Assembly (NCBI GenBank): GCA_036517115.1
Contig: DATDYB010000005.1
Span: 1 to 64,000 of the forward strand
Length of the DNA: 64,000 bases
Direction of reading: 5' to 3'
From: DATDYB01 sp036517115
GTDB lineage: Bacteria > Patescibacteriota > Minisyncoccia > Phycocordibacterales > PALSA-1337
A model generated the notes under the pieces. That model searched no databases. It had not been told where the DNA came from and saw nothing but the letters and a program-made list of their open reading frames with translations. Made by a program: the position numbers and the translations under genes. Positions 16,300 through 25,952 of this stretch are shown here, piece after piece. Position 1 is the first letter of the stretch; each line of letters starts with the position of its first letter.

Positions 16300-17406
16300 T
16301 TATCGTTTGAAGGCGAGAATTTCTTTTACAACATTTCCTGTCGCGTCTTCCGGCAGAGTAATCGGCTGCATCTCTCGTTTGAGCTCATGCGTCACTCTCC
16401 GTGGAGAATCGCCGATTCCTCGTATCAGACGAGCCAATTCACCTCGGCCATAATACGGAATAGTGATCCTAAGCTTGTTGGTGATCATGGGGTCTTCTTT
16501 GCACAGGTTCGGCATGTAGTAGACCGCTGGAATACCGAGTACTGCCGCATTCTGCACGGCAAGCGTGGCCACTCCTATCACCACATCGGCGGCAAGCAAG
16601 GTTGGAATACCCATCTCGTACTGTCGCATGTCGAGGCCGACGCTCGGACATATGCTTTGTATGAGCTCGGTTATCCTTCGTGTGCCGTGACTGGGTTTTT
16701 GGCGGATGAGTCCTCGGATCGAACTGTTTTTCCGGCTCACCTCTCTCGTGGCTTCGAGATATTCCATGATGACATCCTCCTCTTTGATCCCCAGCCACTC
16801 AGGATGTTCCGGCGAACTATTTGCTTCTATGTCAAGATCATTTGTGGTGACGAAAAGGATGAGCGTTGCGTCAAGAGGAATCCTATATTGATCACGGATC
16901 TCTTTTCTGTACGCTTCCCGACTCCGGGCTATTCGGACGATCTCGTCATTAACAGGATTGCCCGTAACAATGATGGCTAGAGGATTGAAGCCTTGGTCGA
17001 TGAGTGTCTGACGAGCTATAGTATCCGTAATGAACAAGCGATTGGCTTTTTTATACAGAGCGATTTCTTCTTCAGAGTGCGTACTGAGCCAACGATCTGG
17101 CCAGGTTTCAAATAGCACTGCCGAGGGAATTCTGAACCTGAACGCACAGTCAAGAGCAATCCTGTCAATGCCCTTAGTACCGCCTCCTGTAATGCCGACC
17201 AGTACGAAATCAGGCTTTTCAGTATGTATGGCGTGTGCCGTTTCTTCATATGCTGGTGGAAAACCAGCTTTTAAAAAAGAGTTGCTTGCTGGAGTGTCTG
17301 CCCATGCGGCGGTGACTACCTCCTCACCGTTCTCTTTCAAACGTCGTAGTACGGGCACCATGGTGGATGCCGCGCCAAAATCGGTTGTTGCTCCCAAAAT
17401 TTTCAT
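16300..17406 (-). CDS. GT-B-like protein, possible glycosyltransferase
   Basis: 368 residues. The N-terminus (MKILGATTDFGAASTMVPVL), an internal TGNPVNDEIV segment and a C-terminal half with VIGVATLAVQNAAVLGIPAV resemble the two Rossmann lobes of GT-B enzymes of the UDP-GlcNAc 2-epimerase/CDP-glycerol transferase type. I cannot name a donor or acceptor. It is the last gene of the operon and is followed by a terminator, so it probably acts on the sugar made by the upstream genes. Confidence 0.6.
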   Translation of the reverse strand: MKILGATTDFGAASTMVPVLRRLKENGEEVVTAAWADTPASNSFLKAGFPPAYEETAHAIHTEKPDFVLVGITGGGTKGIDRIALDCAFRFRIPSAVLFETWPDRWLSTHSEEEIALYKKANRLFITDTIARQTLIDQGFNPLAIIVTGNPVNDEIVRIARSREAYRKEIRDQYRIPLDATLILFVTTNDLDIEANSSPEHPEWLGIKEEDVIMEYLEATREVSRKNSSIRGLIRQKPSHGTRRITELIQSICPSVGLDMRQYEMGIPTLLAADVVIGVATLAVQNAAVLGIPAVYYMPNLCKEDPMITNKLRITIPYYGRGELARLIRGIGDSPRRVTHELKREMQPITLPEDATGNVVKEILAFKR

Positions 17407-17465
17407 TCATATGCCTTTCTTTTTAATACATTCCTTCGTTACAGTAGTATAGAAAAACACTCGTG

Positions 17466-18788
17466 TCAATTCAATCGAGCGAAGCCGCTGTGAGCAACGG
17501 GGCCTTCGAGAAGACTTCCTACGGTACCTTCTTTAATCGCCCGAGCGATGATGTTGAAAACGCCATCAACCGCTTTCAGATACTTTTTAACATCCGAAGA
17601 AGTGTGGGCGTAGGTAACATAGATTGAAAGCTCGGTTAGGAAACCACGCTTCAGCATCTCCTGTACGAAGAGTGTTTTCAATTCCTGCTTATTGCTATCG
17701 TTGAATGAAAGACCAACCATGGCATACGGACCCTCGGTGGTAATGGCGATGCCGTGCTTGCTTGCGAGTGCGATCCATCCGGCTTCAATCTCCTTGCCGA
17801 TTTTCGCCAGATGAAGATGTACTTTCTTTTTTATGAACTTATGGATAGTGGCGAGCGCCGCGACTGGACCCACTCGTTCAGTCCAGTAAGTACTCGATAT
17901 GAACGTACCCTGTGCCGCCTCCATCACTTTTTTCGTACCGATAATCGCCGCCATCGGATATCCGTTCGACATGGCTTTGGCGAGAACTGCGATGTCGGGG
18001 TTCACGCCGTACAAAAGATGAACTCCTCCGGCATTTCTCCGAAACGCAGCCGACACTTCATCGAATACGAGCGTGGCGCCCACTTTCCGCGCGATCTCTT
18101 TTACTTTCTGGAGAAAACCTTCCTTGGGTTCTTCGTGCCGATACGGCTCAATAACGATCACCCCTACATCGTGCCGTGCGACGATAGCTTCAAGCTCTTC
18201 GATATGGTTATAGCGAAAAGGAATGGCTGTATGGATAAGCCCGCGCGGTACTCCCTTGGGTAGAAGACCGGGCAGAAGATGGCCGTCGAGATTCTTGTCG
18301 GAAGCAAGGTTGCCGGAAAGATACCAGTCGTGCCAACCGTGATATCCGCAAAACGCCACCGTGTCTTTTCCGGATGCCGCCCGAGCGATTCGAACGGCGA
18401 TGGACATAGCTTCCCCACCGGTGCGCGCATAGCGCACCATCTGTGCCCACGGATGGAGCCGGATCAAGATTTTCGCGAGCGACACTTCCTCAGGCGAGTT
18501 GAGTGTCGACATCGAACCGCTGTCAATCGCTTTCTTAACGGCGCGGTTCACATCCGGGTCGGCGTAGCCCAAGACGCATGAACCGATGCCCATGCGAGAA
18601 AAATCGAGATAGGTTCTACCGTCAAGATCGGTGACCTTAATGCCTCTCGCTTTTTTAAAATATGCAGGCCACTGGTCGGGTGCGAACATTTCCGCCCGTT
18701 TTGAAAGAAGCTGGTTGCCGCCAGGAATAATTTTTTTCGCCTCCTTCCAGAGATTCTGCGACTTTCCTTTGTTCTTTTTATCATTCAT
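17466..18788 (-). CDS. Class III aminotransferase, glutamate-1-semialdehyde aminomutase-like
   Basis: 440 residues of the PLP fold type I class III family. The PLP-binding Lys is in VLAKAMSNGYPMAAIIG, and the preceding LVFDEVSAAFR holds the Asp that contacts the pyridine nitrogen. Overall it resembles glutamate-1-semialdehyde 2,1-aminomutase, but no haem-pathway genes are nearby. It sits between a cytidylyltransferase and a GT-B-like gene, so a role in making an amino sugar or an unusual nucleotide-activated acid is more likely. Confidence 0.82.
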   Translation of the reverse strand: MNDKKNKGKSQNLWKEAKKIIPGGNQLLSKRAEMFAPDQWPAYFKKARGIKVTDLDGRTYLDFSRMGIGSCVLGYADPDVNRAVKKAIDSGSMSTLNSPEEVSLAKILIRLHPWAQMVRYARTGGEAMSIAVRIARAASGKDTVAFCGYHGWHDWYLSGNLASDKNLDGHLLPGLLPKGVPRGLIHTAIPFRYNHIEELEAIVARHDVGVIVIEPYRHEEPKEGFLQKVKEIARKVGATLVFDEVSAAFRRNAGGVHLLYGVNPDIAVLAKAMSNGYPMAAIIGTKKVMEAAQGTFISSTYWTERVGPVAALATIHKFIKKKVHLHLAKIGKEIEAGWIALASKHGIAITTEGPYAMVGLSFNDSNKQELKTLFVQEMLKRGFLTELSIYVTYAHTSSDVKKYLKAVDGVFNIIARAIKEGTVGSLLEGPVAHSGFARLN

Positions 18789-18804
18789 AGATCTTCACAA
18801 TGAC

Positions 18805-19587
18805 TTATGCTGCCTTCCACGATATGTTGCGTTCAAACGCTGTAGTAAGTTTTTTTATTTCGGGATGGGTATTGAGAAATTCCAGTATATCACGCATGGA
18901 AAAAATAGGATTTTTGGGGTAGAGCGCCTGATACACCGCCTTCAAAAGCTCATAATCCTCGGGATAATCTAAGGTCAATCGATATCCTGCCTCACCCTTA
19001 TTCTTGTTCACATACCGGCCGATCTTGAAAATATCGGGATTCTTCCAAAAATAAAAAGTAACGTGCTCGCGGTGTGAGGAGCTCGTGGCCTCTTTCCATG
19101 CTTTTTCAAGGGCCTCAAATGAAAAAACTTCCGTATCCATGCCGTCCGGATAGGTATAGGGCTCGAGATTATTCGATGCGTAGTCAAAATCGTGTTCTTT
19201 GTAGAACCTGATCGTCTCGTCAATAACCACCGGATCAATGAACGGGCAGTCTGAAGTCATCCTGACGATAGTGTCCCCCGTCTTCGCGCCGAACGCTTTC
19301 GCCGCGCGATAGTGGCGATCAAGTACGTCATGCTCACTGCCAACGAAACAAGGTTGATGTATCGTCTCATTGTATTCGATCAATGCTCGATCATTGGGAT
19401 TTTCCGTAGTAGCAACAATAATTTTTTCTATCTCAGAGCTTTTTCCCACCCGTTCAAGCATGCATTCAAGCATGGTCTTTTGCGGTGCTATCCTAAGCAA
19501 TACTTTGCCGGGCAGTCTCGTGGAAGAGAGCCTTGCTTGGATAATGGCGATGGTTTTTATTTTTCGCATCATGATGTTATGAGCCAT
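18805..19587 (-). CDS. Cytidylyltransferase of the SpsF/NeuA type
   Basis: 260 residues opening with IAIIQARLSSTRLPGKVLL, the nucleotide-binding signature of CMP-sugar synthetases and SpsF. TSDCPFIDP is the usual metal-binding block. It probably activates the product of the NeuB-like enzyme as a CMP-sugar. The start at 19587 overlaps the upstream gene by 11 nt; ATG 19572 is an alternative. Confidence 0.85.
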   Translation of the reverse strand: MAHNIMMRKIKTIAIIQARLSSTRLPGKVLLRIAPQKTMLECMLERVGKSSEIEKIIVATTENPNDRALIEYNETIHQPCFVGSEHDVLDRHYRAAKAFGAKTGDTIVRMTSDCPFIDPVVIDETIRFYKEHDFDYASNNLEPYTYPDGMDTEVFSFEALEKAWKEATSSSHREHVTFYFWKNPDIFKIGRYVNKNKGEAGYRLTLDYPEDYELLKAVYQALYPKNPIFSMRDILEFLNTHPEIKKLTTAFERNISWKAA

Positions 19588-20614
19588 TAATCAGGCCCTG
19601 CAGCGTATCGAGCTTCTTCTTATGACGTCTCATATCTTTAACGAGCGAGCCTTTGCCGTCCGCGATGCCCACAATGCGGGAAGGCTTTTCAATGTTATCG
19701 ACAATAATTTCTCCGTATTTGCCTAAAAGACCCATGGAGACCAATGTGATACCTTCATCCTCCATGACCTTCCTGCCCATTGATTGGCCATAATGCAACT
19801 TAGTCTCAAGCAGAGCGGAAAAAATATGCTTCTGCGCGATGGAGACATCGGCGCGATATACCGTGTAGGCATTGTTCTTTATCACACTCACAGTAAAACA
19901 GCCTTTACCCACGTCAATAAGGATCGCGGGACGACTCTTGTCCATTCCCGTAAGCGTCCGTTCATTAACGATACCTTTTTTATCAGCGCACGCAATGACG
20001 ATAGAAGCGCCATCACATGCGTCCCGAGCACTTTCAACTGCCGTGATCGAAGAAAGAGTATCCTTAGATTTTATTTCATTCAAACCGTCGACAATCACTT
20101 TAAGTTTCTTTTGATCGGGACGATACGCCCGAATAGCCGCGCCGCGCTCAACAAACTTGAGAGCGATTTTTGAACCGAGGTTGCCGCAACCCACTACGGC
20201 GATGGTCGCACCCCCAATGTCGGCAACAAGCTGTCCGAGGATATAATCAACAGCTTCCATGGTCAAATCATTGCCCTTATAAGTAATGATGTTTGATTTG
20301 AAAATCTTACTCCTGACTTCTCGTTCGATGTTGCCGGCGTCGTTGTTGCCATAATAGCGTTCTTTTATTTTTTTCTCCGCGTCTACGAAAACATAATCGA
20401 CCATTCCGTCAATAATAAGGGCTACGGCGGCAGCGGCGGCTACGTCGCGCACAATTACTCCTGTGTAGATGAGTCGTTCGGTTTCCCGGATTGGAATGAG
20501 ATAATAGCGTTTATTGCCGAATGAGCCGGAAGTATTGCCCACAACGAAGGCGGTGTGTCTGCCCCGCGCGTCTTTCACGATTTTCTCTATCGCTCTGTTG
20601 ATTGCTTTTTTCAT
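19577..20614 (-). CDS. Rossmann-fold dehydrogenase-like protein of unknown function
   Basis: 345 residues. Around residue 135 the segment IAVVGCGNLGSKIALKFVERG is a classic NAD(P)-binding Gly motif, as in glutamyl-tRNA reductase or shikimate dehydrogenase relatives. The N-terminal ~120 residues do not match a family I recognise. Its position 2 nt after the NeuB fusion and overlapping the cytidylyltransferase suggests a reduction or oxidation step in the same sugar pathway. The substrate is unknown. Confidence 0.6.
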   Translation of the reverse strand: MKKAINRAIEKIVKDARGRHTAFVVGNTSGSFGNKRYYLIPIRETERLIYTGVIVRDVAAAAAVALIIDGMVDYVFVDAEKKIKERYYGNNDAGNIEREVRSKIFKSNIITYKGNDLTMEAVDYILGQLVADIGGATIAVVGCGNLGSKIALKFVERGAAIRAYRPDQKKLKVIVDGLNEIKSKDTLSSITAVESARDACDGASIVIACADKKGIVNERTLTGMDKSRPAILIDVGKGCFTVSVIKNNAYTVYRADVSIAQKHIFSALLETKLHYGQSMGRKVMEDEGITLVSMGLLGKYGEIIVDNIEKPSRIVGIADGKGSLVKDMRRHKKKLDTLQGLINGS

Positions 20615-20616
20615 GA

Positions 20617-23019
20617 CTATATATGATCCCAGGTGAGTGGGTGATCCATTTTTAGGGATTTTTTAGCATGTTTACCCACAATGATATCGATGTGTTTCGG
20701 CAATATTCCGCCACCAGGACCCTTGATCGAAAGCATGTCTGCGGTGATTTTTTCTCCCCGTTTGATGGCAACTTTGGCATAGAGGCATTTTTTGAACTTG
20801 TTGACGGCCTCAATTTCGCTTCCGACGATGCTTTTTTCACCGCGTCCCTCAATAACCGGTATAAGATTGCTCAAACGCACCAGCTCCCGCATTTCTTCCA
20901 CATCTGAAGAAAGGATGTGGTCGGGACCTTCCATAAATCGATCCAGCGTAAAATGCCGTTCGATTACTTGTGCTCCCTTGGCGATGGCCACGGTGGCGAC
21001 GGTCAAACCGATGGCATGATCGGAGAGGCCTACGGGCACGCTGAAAACCGTGCGGAGCGTATTCATAACCGAAAGATTCATATCGTGCGGAGACGCGGGA
21101 TATGAGGAAACGCAATGCAGGAGGATGACATTCTTGTTGCCGGTATTTCGTATCGTCTGTATCGCGTCTTCGATCTGGCCCAGGGTGGACATGCCTGTCG
21201 ACACGATCATAGGTTTTCCCGTCTCGGCGACCCTTCTTATAAGGGGAAGATTTACCAGGTCCATCGAGGAAATTTTGTAAAATTTACAGCCGAGCGATTC
21301 GAGCAGCTCCACGCTCTCAAGGTCGAATGGGGTCGAGAAAATCTCTATGCCTTTTTCCTCTGCATACGTGAAAAGTTGTTCATGCTCTTTTCTGCCGAAC
21401 TCCAGACGATCAAGCATCTCGTACGTCGTCTCCTCAGTATCGACAAGTTTTTCCGCGTACCTGTTACCCTTCACCTCTTTTGAAATCCGATTCGCAGCCC
21501 GATACGTCTGGAATTTCACCGCCGAACAGCCGATTTCTTTCGCACGGTCAATAAGTTCCATGGCAAGCGGTAGACTGCCGTTGTGATTGAGGCCGATTTC
21601 GGCAATAATAAATGCCGGCGCACTGGCGGACACCCTCTTCGCGCCAAGCATGACCTCTTGGTTAAACTCATACCACTCGTCTTTTTTTACGAGCTCCCGC
21701 TCTTCCTCGGCATCCTCTGAAGTAGCGAGCCGATCGGCAAGATCAAAACCTTTGACATTTAGAATCTGAAGATCGGCATAGTGAAAATCGCCCCCCGTGC
21801 CGATACCGTAGAGCTGTTTAAATGCCGAGAGCTTGCTTCGCACCTCAACAAGTTCTTCTTCGCATTCCTTGGTAAGAAGCGGGTACACATGTGGGAGAGA
21901 GATCATCCGCGTGTCATACACTTCGTTCTTTTTCGCCAGTCCCACAGTGACAAGATCGAGCACGGCGCGGTCGATGATTTTTTTCTCGTCTGTTTTGTCC
22001 AAAGCATCCCCTTTAGTGTACGCGATTTCAAGAGTGAGCACCGTCTTATTCTTTGGAAAGCCCGCGGAGCAAAATTTCTTCTGTTCGCTCACGCGATGAA
22101 AGATGATCTCCGGTGCATCATAATAGAGAAAATTGAACGTATCGGGAATGGCCACAGCTTTTTTAAGCGCCACGAACACTAATTTCGCTCCGCGATATTT
22201 AAGATTGTTTTTTATGCCGACATGTTCCGCCATGATCGGAAACGGGATGGTCGATACTACTCTGTCCGCAGGGGAAATTGGAATCTTTTCCCCATCGTTA
22301 AACATGAGGCTCTGTATAAGCCGATCTGAATGTTCAACACCCGTAAGCGTTTTTTGAAGAACGAGTTTTCCGCCCGCTTTTTTGAATTGTTCCGCCATCC
22401 TTTCAAGAATTCTTCCCGAACCGTACTTACCAACGGCGCTCCATTGGCCCGCATGAAAATGCTCGTCCTTGGTACGAAAATTTATCCGCTTGGGCGCCCA
22501 ATTAGCGGTCATTTCTCCAACCGGCACTCCCCATAATTTCTGCGGATAACGGATGAAAAACGTCTCCATGAGCGTGGGTCCGACGAGCTCGCGCACATAT
22601 TCCGAATAATTTTTCGCCTTAGCTCTTTTGGTCTCGTCGAGATGAGCCAGCTCGTACAGAATCTTTTTCCTTACTTCTTCGGGGAACTTTTTAAGCGAAT
22701 CGAAGGAAAGCGGATAGTCAAAAAACTGGTCGAACCTGTCCCCTTTGACATTCTTGCCCCAGAATTCGTTTTGATGGAAAAGGTCACCATATTCTTTCTT
22801 CCATATCTCTTCGAGATTTTTGTCAGGCGTATGATAGATGTGGGGGCCGTAATCGAGATTTTTAAATTCTCCCCAGGTGAAAGAGCCGGCAAGCCCTCCC
22901 ACGGTCTTTTCCTTTTCGATGACGATGGTTTTAATACCGCGCCGAGCGAGACGGAGTCCTGTGGCAAGCCCGCTCATTCCCGCTCCGAGTATATATATTG
23001 TGCGTGATTTCTTTACCAT
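20617..23019 (-). CDS. Fusion: FAD-dependent oxidoreductase plus NeuB-like sialic-acid synthase
   Basis: 800 residues in one uninterrupted frame. Residues 1 to about 455 form a FAD-binding amine-oxidase/protoporphyrinogen-oxidase-like domain (YILGAGMSGLATGLRLARRG, VIEKEKTVGGLAGSF). From about 468 to the end lies a full NeuB-type domain: FIIAEIGLNHNGSLPLAMEL, KFQTYRA, KISSMDL, STGMSTLGQIEDAI, VGLSDHAIG and a C-terminal SAF/antifreeze-like domain (IKRGEKITADMLSIKGPGGG). NeuB enzymes condense phosphoenolpyruvate with an amino sugar to give a nonulosonic acid. The oxidoreductase half may prepare or modify the sugar. It overlaps the upstream SDR gene by 7 nt. The fusion is unusual. Confidence 0.85.
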   Translation of the reverse strand: MVKKSRTIYILGAGMSGLATGLRLARRGIKTIVIEKEKTVGGLAGSFTWGEFKNLDYGPHIYHTPDKNLEEIWKKEYGDLFHQNEFWGKNVKGDRFDQFFDYPLSFDSLKKFPEEVRKKILYELAHLDETKRAKAKNYSEYVRELVGPTLMETFFIRYPQKLWGVPVGEMTANWAPKRINFRTKDEHFHAGQWSAVGKYGSGRILERMAEQFKKAGGKLVLQKTLTGVEHSDRLIQSLMFNDGEKIPISPADRVVSTIPFPIMAEHVGIKNNLKYRGAKLVFVALKKAVAIPDTFNFLYYDAPEIIFHRVSEQKKFCSAGFPKNKTVLTLEIAYTKGDALDKTDEKKIIDRAVLDLVTVGLAKKNEVYDTRMISLPHVYPLLTKECEEELVEVRSKLSAFKQLYGIGTGGDFHYADLQILNVKGFDLADRLATSEDAEEERELVKKDEWYEFNQEVMLGAKRVSASAPAFIIAEIGLNHNGSLPLAMELIDRAKEIGCSAVKFQTYRAANRISKEVKGNRYAEKLVDTEETTYEMLDRLEFGRKEHEQLFTYAEEKGIEIFSTPFDLESVELLESLGCKFYKISSMDLVNLPLIRRVAETGKPMIVSTGMSTLGQIEDAIQTIRNTGNKNVILLHCVSSYPASPHDMNLSVMNTLRTVFSVPVGLSDHAIGLTVATVAIAKGAQVIERHFTLDRFMEGPDHILSSDVEEMRELVRLSNLIPVIEGRGEKSIVGSEIEAVNKFKKCLYAKVAIKRGEKITADMLSIKGPGGGILPKHIDIIVGKHAKKSLKMDHPLTWDHI

Positions 23020-23780
23020 ATCGTAAATCCGCCATCCACAAGAATATTCTGTCCCGTAATATATGACGCGTCAGAAGAGATTAAAAAGCAGATCGTGCCG
23101 GTCAAATCGGAAACACCAGCCATTCTTCCCAAAGGCGTTTTGTATTCGTATTTTTCGACGAATGAAGGATCCTGACCACTGTATACCCCGCCTGGACTGA
23201 TCGAATTGACTTGAATGTTATGCTTGGCGAGATAGGCTGCCAGGTATTTGGTAACGTGAATGATCCCCGCTTTAGTCGCTCCGTATATTTCAGAGCTATT
23301 TCTGCCCGAGTCCCCGTAAATCCTAAAATCCGGCGTCGTTATTCCGTAGATGGATCCGAAATTGACAATCCGACCGCTTTTTCTTTTGGCCATTCCTTCC
23401 GAAAAAACTTGGGAGGAGAGGATGGTGCCTTTGAGATTGATGTCGATGACGTGGTCGAGCTCTTTCTCGGTCCGCTTTTCAAACGGCGTGTATACACCGA
23501 CCCCGGCGCAATTTACCAACGCGTCAAGGGGACGCGTCAAACCGCGAGAAACCTTCCTAAGCGACGCGAGAGCAGTGACATCCATTTCCTTGTACTCGTA
23601 ATCGGTCAGTTTTTTTTCTTGGAGTTCTTCTTTAAATTCCTTGGGAAACGTGCTCGTGGCATCGGTGATATAGACAAACGCTCCGCTTTCGAGAAGCGCC
23701 GTGACCAGGCCTCTGCCGATGTGGCCGCAGGCGCCCGTAATCAGCACGGTTTTCCCTTTCAAATCATAGGAATTTGACAT
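23013..23780 (-). CDS. SDR-family oxidoreductase
   Basis: 255 residues of the classical short-chain dehydrogenase fold: cofactor motif TGACGHIGRGL, NCAGVGVY, catalytic Ser in NFGSIYG and YGATKAG with the catalytic Tyr and Lys, and the C-terminal GQNILVDGGFTIW. It is the first gene of the nonulosonate-type operon, overlapping the NeuB fusion, so it probably acts on a sugar nucleotide or the nonulosonic product. Confidence 0.88.
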   Translation of the reverse strand: MSNSYDLKGKTVLITGACGHIGRGLVTALLESGAFVYITDATSTFPKEFKEELQEKKLTDYEYKEMDVTALASLRKVSRGLTRPLDALVNCAGVGVYTPFEKRTEKELDHVIDINLKGTILSSQVFSEGMAKRKSGRIVNFGSIYGITTPDFRIYGDSGRNSSEIYGATKAGIIHVTKYLAAYLAKHNIQVNSISPGGVYSGQDPSFVEKYEYKTPLGRMAGVSDLTGTICFLISSDASYITGQNILVDGGFTIW

Positions 23781-23871
23781 TTTTGTATAATATCATCTCA
23801 TTTAGGAACGCGCAATATTTCCTTTTTACCTCGCGGAAATTGCACGCGTATTCCCTAACGAGGTAACGTTT

Positions 23872-24034
23872 CACCGCAATATGCAAAAAAGTGTGCGTCA
23901 TCCCAGTGCCGACATTGCCTAGCCGTTGGGGCTTGGTCCCCACGGTACTGGTGCCTTATGGGACATGCTCTGAAGAGCGGCAATGTCGGGAGCGGGACGG
24001 CCAAGTCTTACCAACTTTTTTGCATATTGCGGTG
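23872..24034. repeat. Palindromic repeat family C, copy C2, carrying a nested A element
   Basis: Perfect 21-bp arms (CACCGCAATATGCAAAAAAG plus T, and the complement at 24014-24034). The inner sequence GTGTGCG...GGCCAAGTCTTACC matches copy C1, but the core between is replaced by a family A element. It fills most of the 304-bp gap between the SDR gene and the ABC transporter gene; nothing else was recognised there. Confidence 0.88.
23900..23998. repeat. Palindromic repeat family A, copy A3, nested in C2
   Basis: About 99 bp matching copy A2 in order and spacing (CCCAGTGCCGACATTGC, GCCGTTG, GGCTTGGTCCCCA, then GGGA and GCGGGAC at the right end). The outer ends and the middle hairpin are conserved with some base changes. 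Confidence 0.82.
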
Positions 24035-24084
24035 TGCTTTACTGAATTAACTCGTCAGGGAATACGTGTGGGAAATTGCCTCCA

Positions 24085-25878
24085 CTATTTGATATTGTGC
24101 GTATTCCAGAAATATGAATTTTTATCCCGAAGCAGGTCCGCCGGAACGCCTGTCTCAATAATTTTTCCCTTATCAAGGACGACGATCCTGTCGGTGTTCA
24201 TGATGGTACTAAGCCGGTGAGCAATGATAATGACGGTAAGCTTGCCGCGCAGATCCTCGATGACCTTTTGAATTTTTGACTCCGACTCGTTGTCGAGCGC
24301 GCTCGTCGCTTCGTCAAAGACCAGTATAGCCGGATTCCGAGCAAGCGCCCGAGCGATGACGATGCGTTGCCGTTGCCCTTGGGAAAGGGTGACGCCTCGT
24401 TCGCCGATCACAGTGTCATATCCTTGCGGCAAATCGGCGACGAAATCATCGATGTATGCCGCTCGCGCCGAATGTTTGATCCTCTCGTCGGTAATGGCTT
24501 CATCGTAGAAACGGATATTACTCGCGATGGTATCGTTCATCAGAAAAATATCCTGCGGCACATAACCGATATTTTTTCTCCACAAAGAAAGATCGATTCC
24601 GTCCGCGGTACTGCCGTCAACCATGAGCCGACCTGCCTGGGGAGTAAAGAGACGCAACAAGATGTCGACGAGTGTCGTCTTGCCTCCGCCGGATGGGCCG
24701 ATGAGACCGATCATTTCGCCTCGTTTGACTGAAAATGTCACGTCGTCGAGCACTTTCCGCGAATCATCATAGTCAAAACAAAGGTGATCGAACCGAATCT
24801 CTTTCTCGAACCTGAACAGAGCTTTTCCGTCCCTGTTTTCGGCCGCTTTTTTCGAGTTTTCGGTGAATTCCAAAATGGCCTTGAAGTATGGATAAGAATC
24901 ATTGATGACGTGGATATGCCGTTGAAACTTCTGCACATAGAGAAAAATTTGCTGGATGAGATACACGGTCGCCGCCATAGCGGCCAGATTGAAATTCGGC
25001 GTCTTGTAGGCAAAAGCGAATATACCCATCACGAATATGAGTCCGAGGGGCTGCATCAAGGAAGGCGGTAACACTTTCAAAAGGGAGGCCTTGATCTTAT
25101 AGAGCTTGAGGGTGTTGAAATACGAATAATCTTTGGCGATGATATTCTCTTCCACCCCCATGGACTTCAACGTTTTCATACCGAGAATATTTTCGCTGAT
25201 ATGGTGCGCGATGTCACGATTCACCGCTTCCGCTTGTCTCGCGATCCGGCGAGTTCGAACGAGCAGCGGTTTAGCCACGAAAAGAAACAACACTCCGACC
25301 ATGATGGTAAGCACGGTGATTGGAAAAGAAATATTGATCGCGACCGCGCTGTACATGATGAGGCTTGCGACGACGACGATCAGCGCGCCGAAGTTGTTAA
25401 GCAGTAACTCGCAATACTCAATGTTGGTGAGCACCATGGTGTTCAAATGCCCGAGCCGCTCTCGGAGGAGGTACGGCCAGCCGGCTTTCATGGTGTGGCG
25501 AAGGACCCTCCGTCGTGTCTTTTCCGTATAATCCGCGGTGATTTTTATGGAGATATAATCCGCGAACACCACCATGAACGTTTTCATCACGAACAACAAG
25601 ACAACGAGGATAAGCAGATACTTGAGGCGGAATTCGATATTAAAGTATTCGAACGCCTGAACAATGGTTTTTGAAATCACGTCGTCGCCACTGTTGCCGT
25701 TTCCACTGATGAATGAAAAAATTGGAATAAACGCATTAATACCGATGCCCTCTAAGAGCGCGCTAAAAAACCCGGCGACCGCGAGCAGCGTGATTTTCCA
25801 TTTATACTCTCCGAAGCCTTTATGGAAGGACTTTAAAAATGCGAAAAAATTGGTGCGCTTGAAATATGCGATCAACAT
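24085..25878 (-). CDS. ABC transporter, fused permease and ATPase (flippase-like)
   Basis: About 597 residues. Six hydrophobic helices fill the first ~330 residues, then a nucleotide-binding domain with Walker A GPSGGGKTTLVDILLRL, signature LSQGQRQRIVIARAL, Walker B NPAILVFDEATSALD and the switch His in IIAHRLSTI. This half-transporter layout is that of MsbA/PglK-type lipid-linked glycan flippases, which fits the surrounding glycan genes. The frame opens at TTG 25914, but ATG 25878 is the more natural start. Confidence 0.9.
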   Translation of the reverse strand: MLIAYFKRTNFFAFLKSFHKGFGEYKWKITLLAVAGFFSALLEGIGINAFIPIFSFISGNGNSGDDVISKTIVQAFEYFNIEFRLKYLLILVVLLFVMKTFMVVFADYISIKITADYTEKTRRRVLRHTMKAGWPYLLRERLGHLNTMVLTNIEYCELLLNNFGALIVVVASLIMYSAVAINISFPITVLTIMVGVLFLFVAKPLLVRTRRIARQAEAVNRDIAHHISENILGMKTLKSMGVEENIIAKDYSYFNTLKLYKIKASLLKVLPPSLMQPLGLIFVMGIFAFAYKTPNFNLAAMAATVYLIQQIFLYVQKFQRHIHVINDSYPYFKAILEFTENSKKAAENRDGKALFRFEKEIRFDHLCFDYDDSRKVLDDVTFSVKRGEMIGLIGPSGGGKTTLVDILLRLFTPQAGRLMVDGSTADGIDLSLWRKNIGYVPQDIFLMNDTIASNIRFYDEAITDERIKHSARAAYIDDFVADLPQGYDTVIGERGVTLSQGQRQRIVIARALARNPAILVFDEATSALDNESESKIQKVIEDLRGKLTVIIIAHRLSTIMNTDRIVVLDKGKIIETGVPADLLRDKNSYFWNTHNIK

Positions 25879-25952
25879 GATGTCGATAATACCCCGCTTA
25901 ATCTTATTTGTCAAACCTAAACTTTGAATTCTGGCCTGAGGTGCAACGCACC

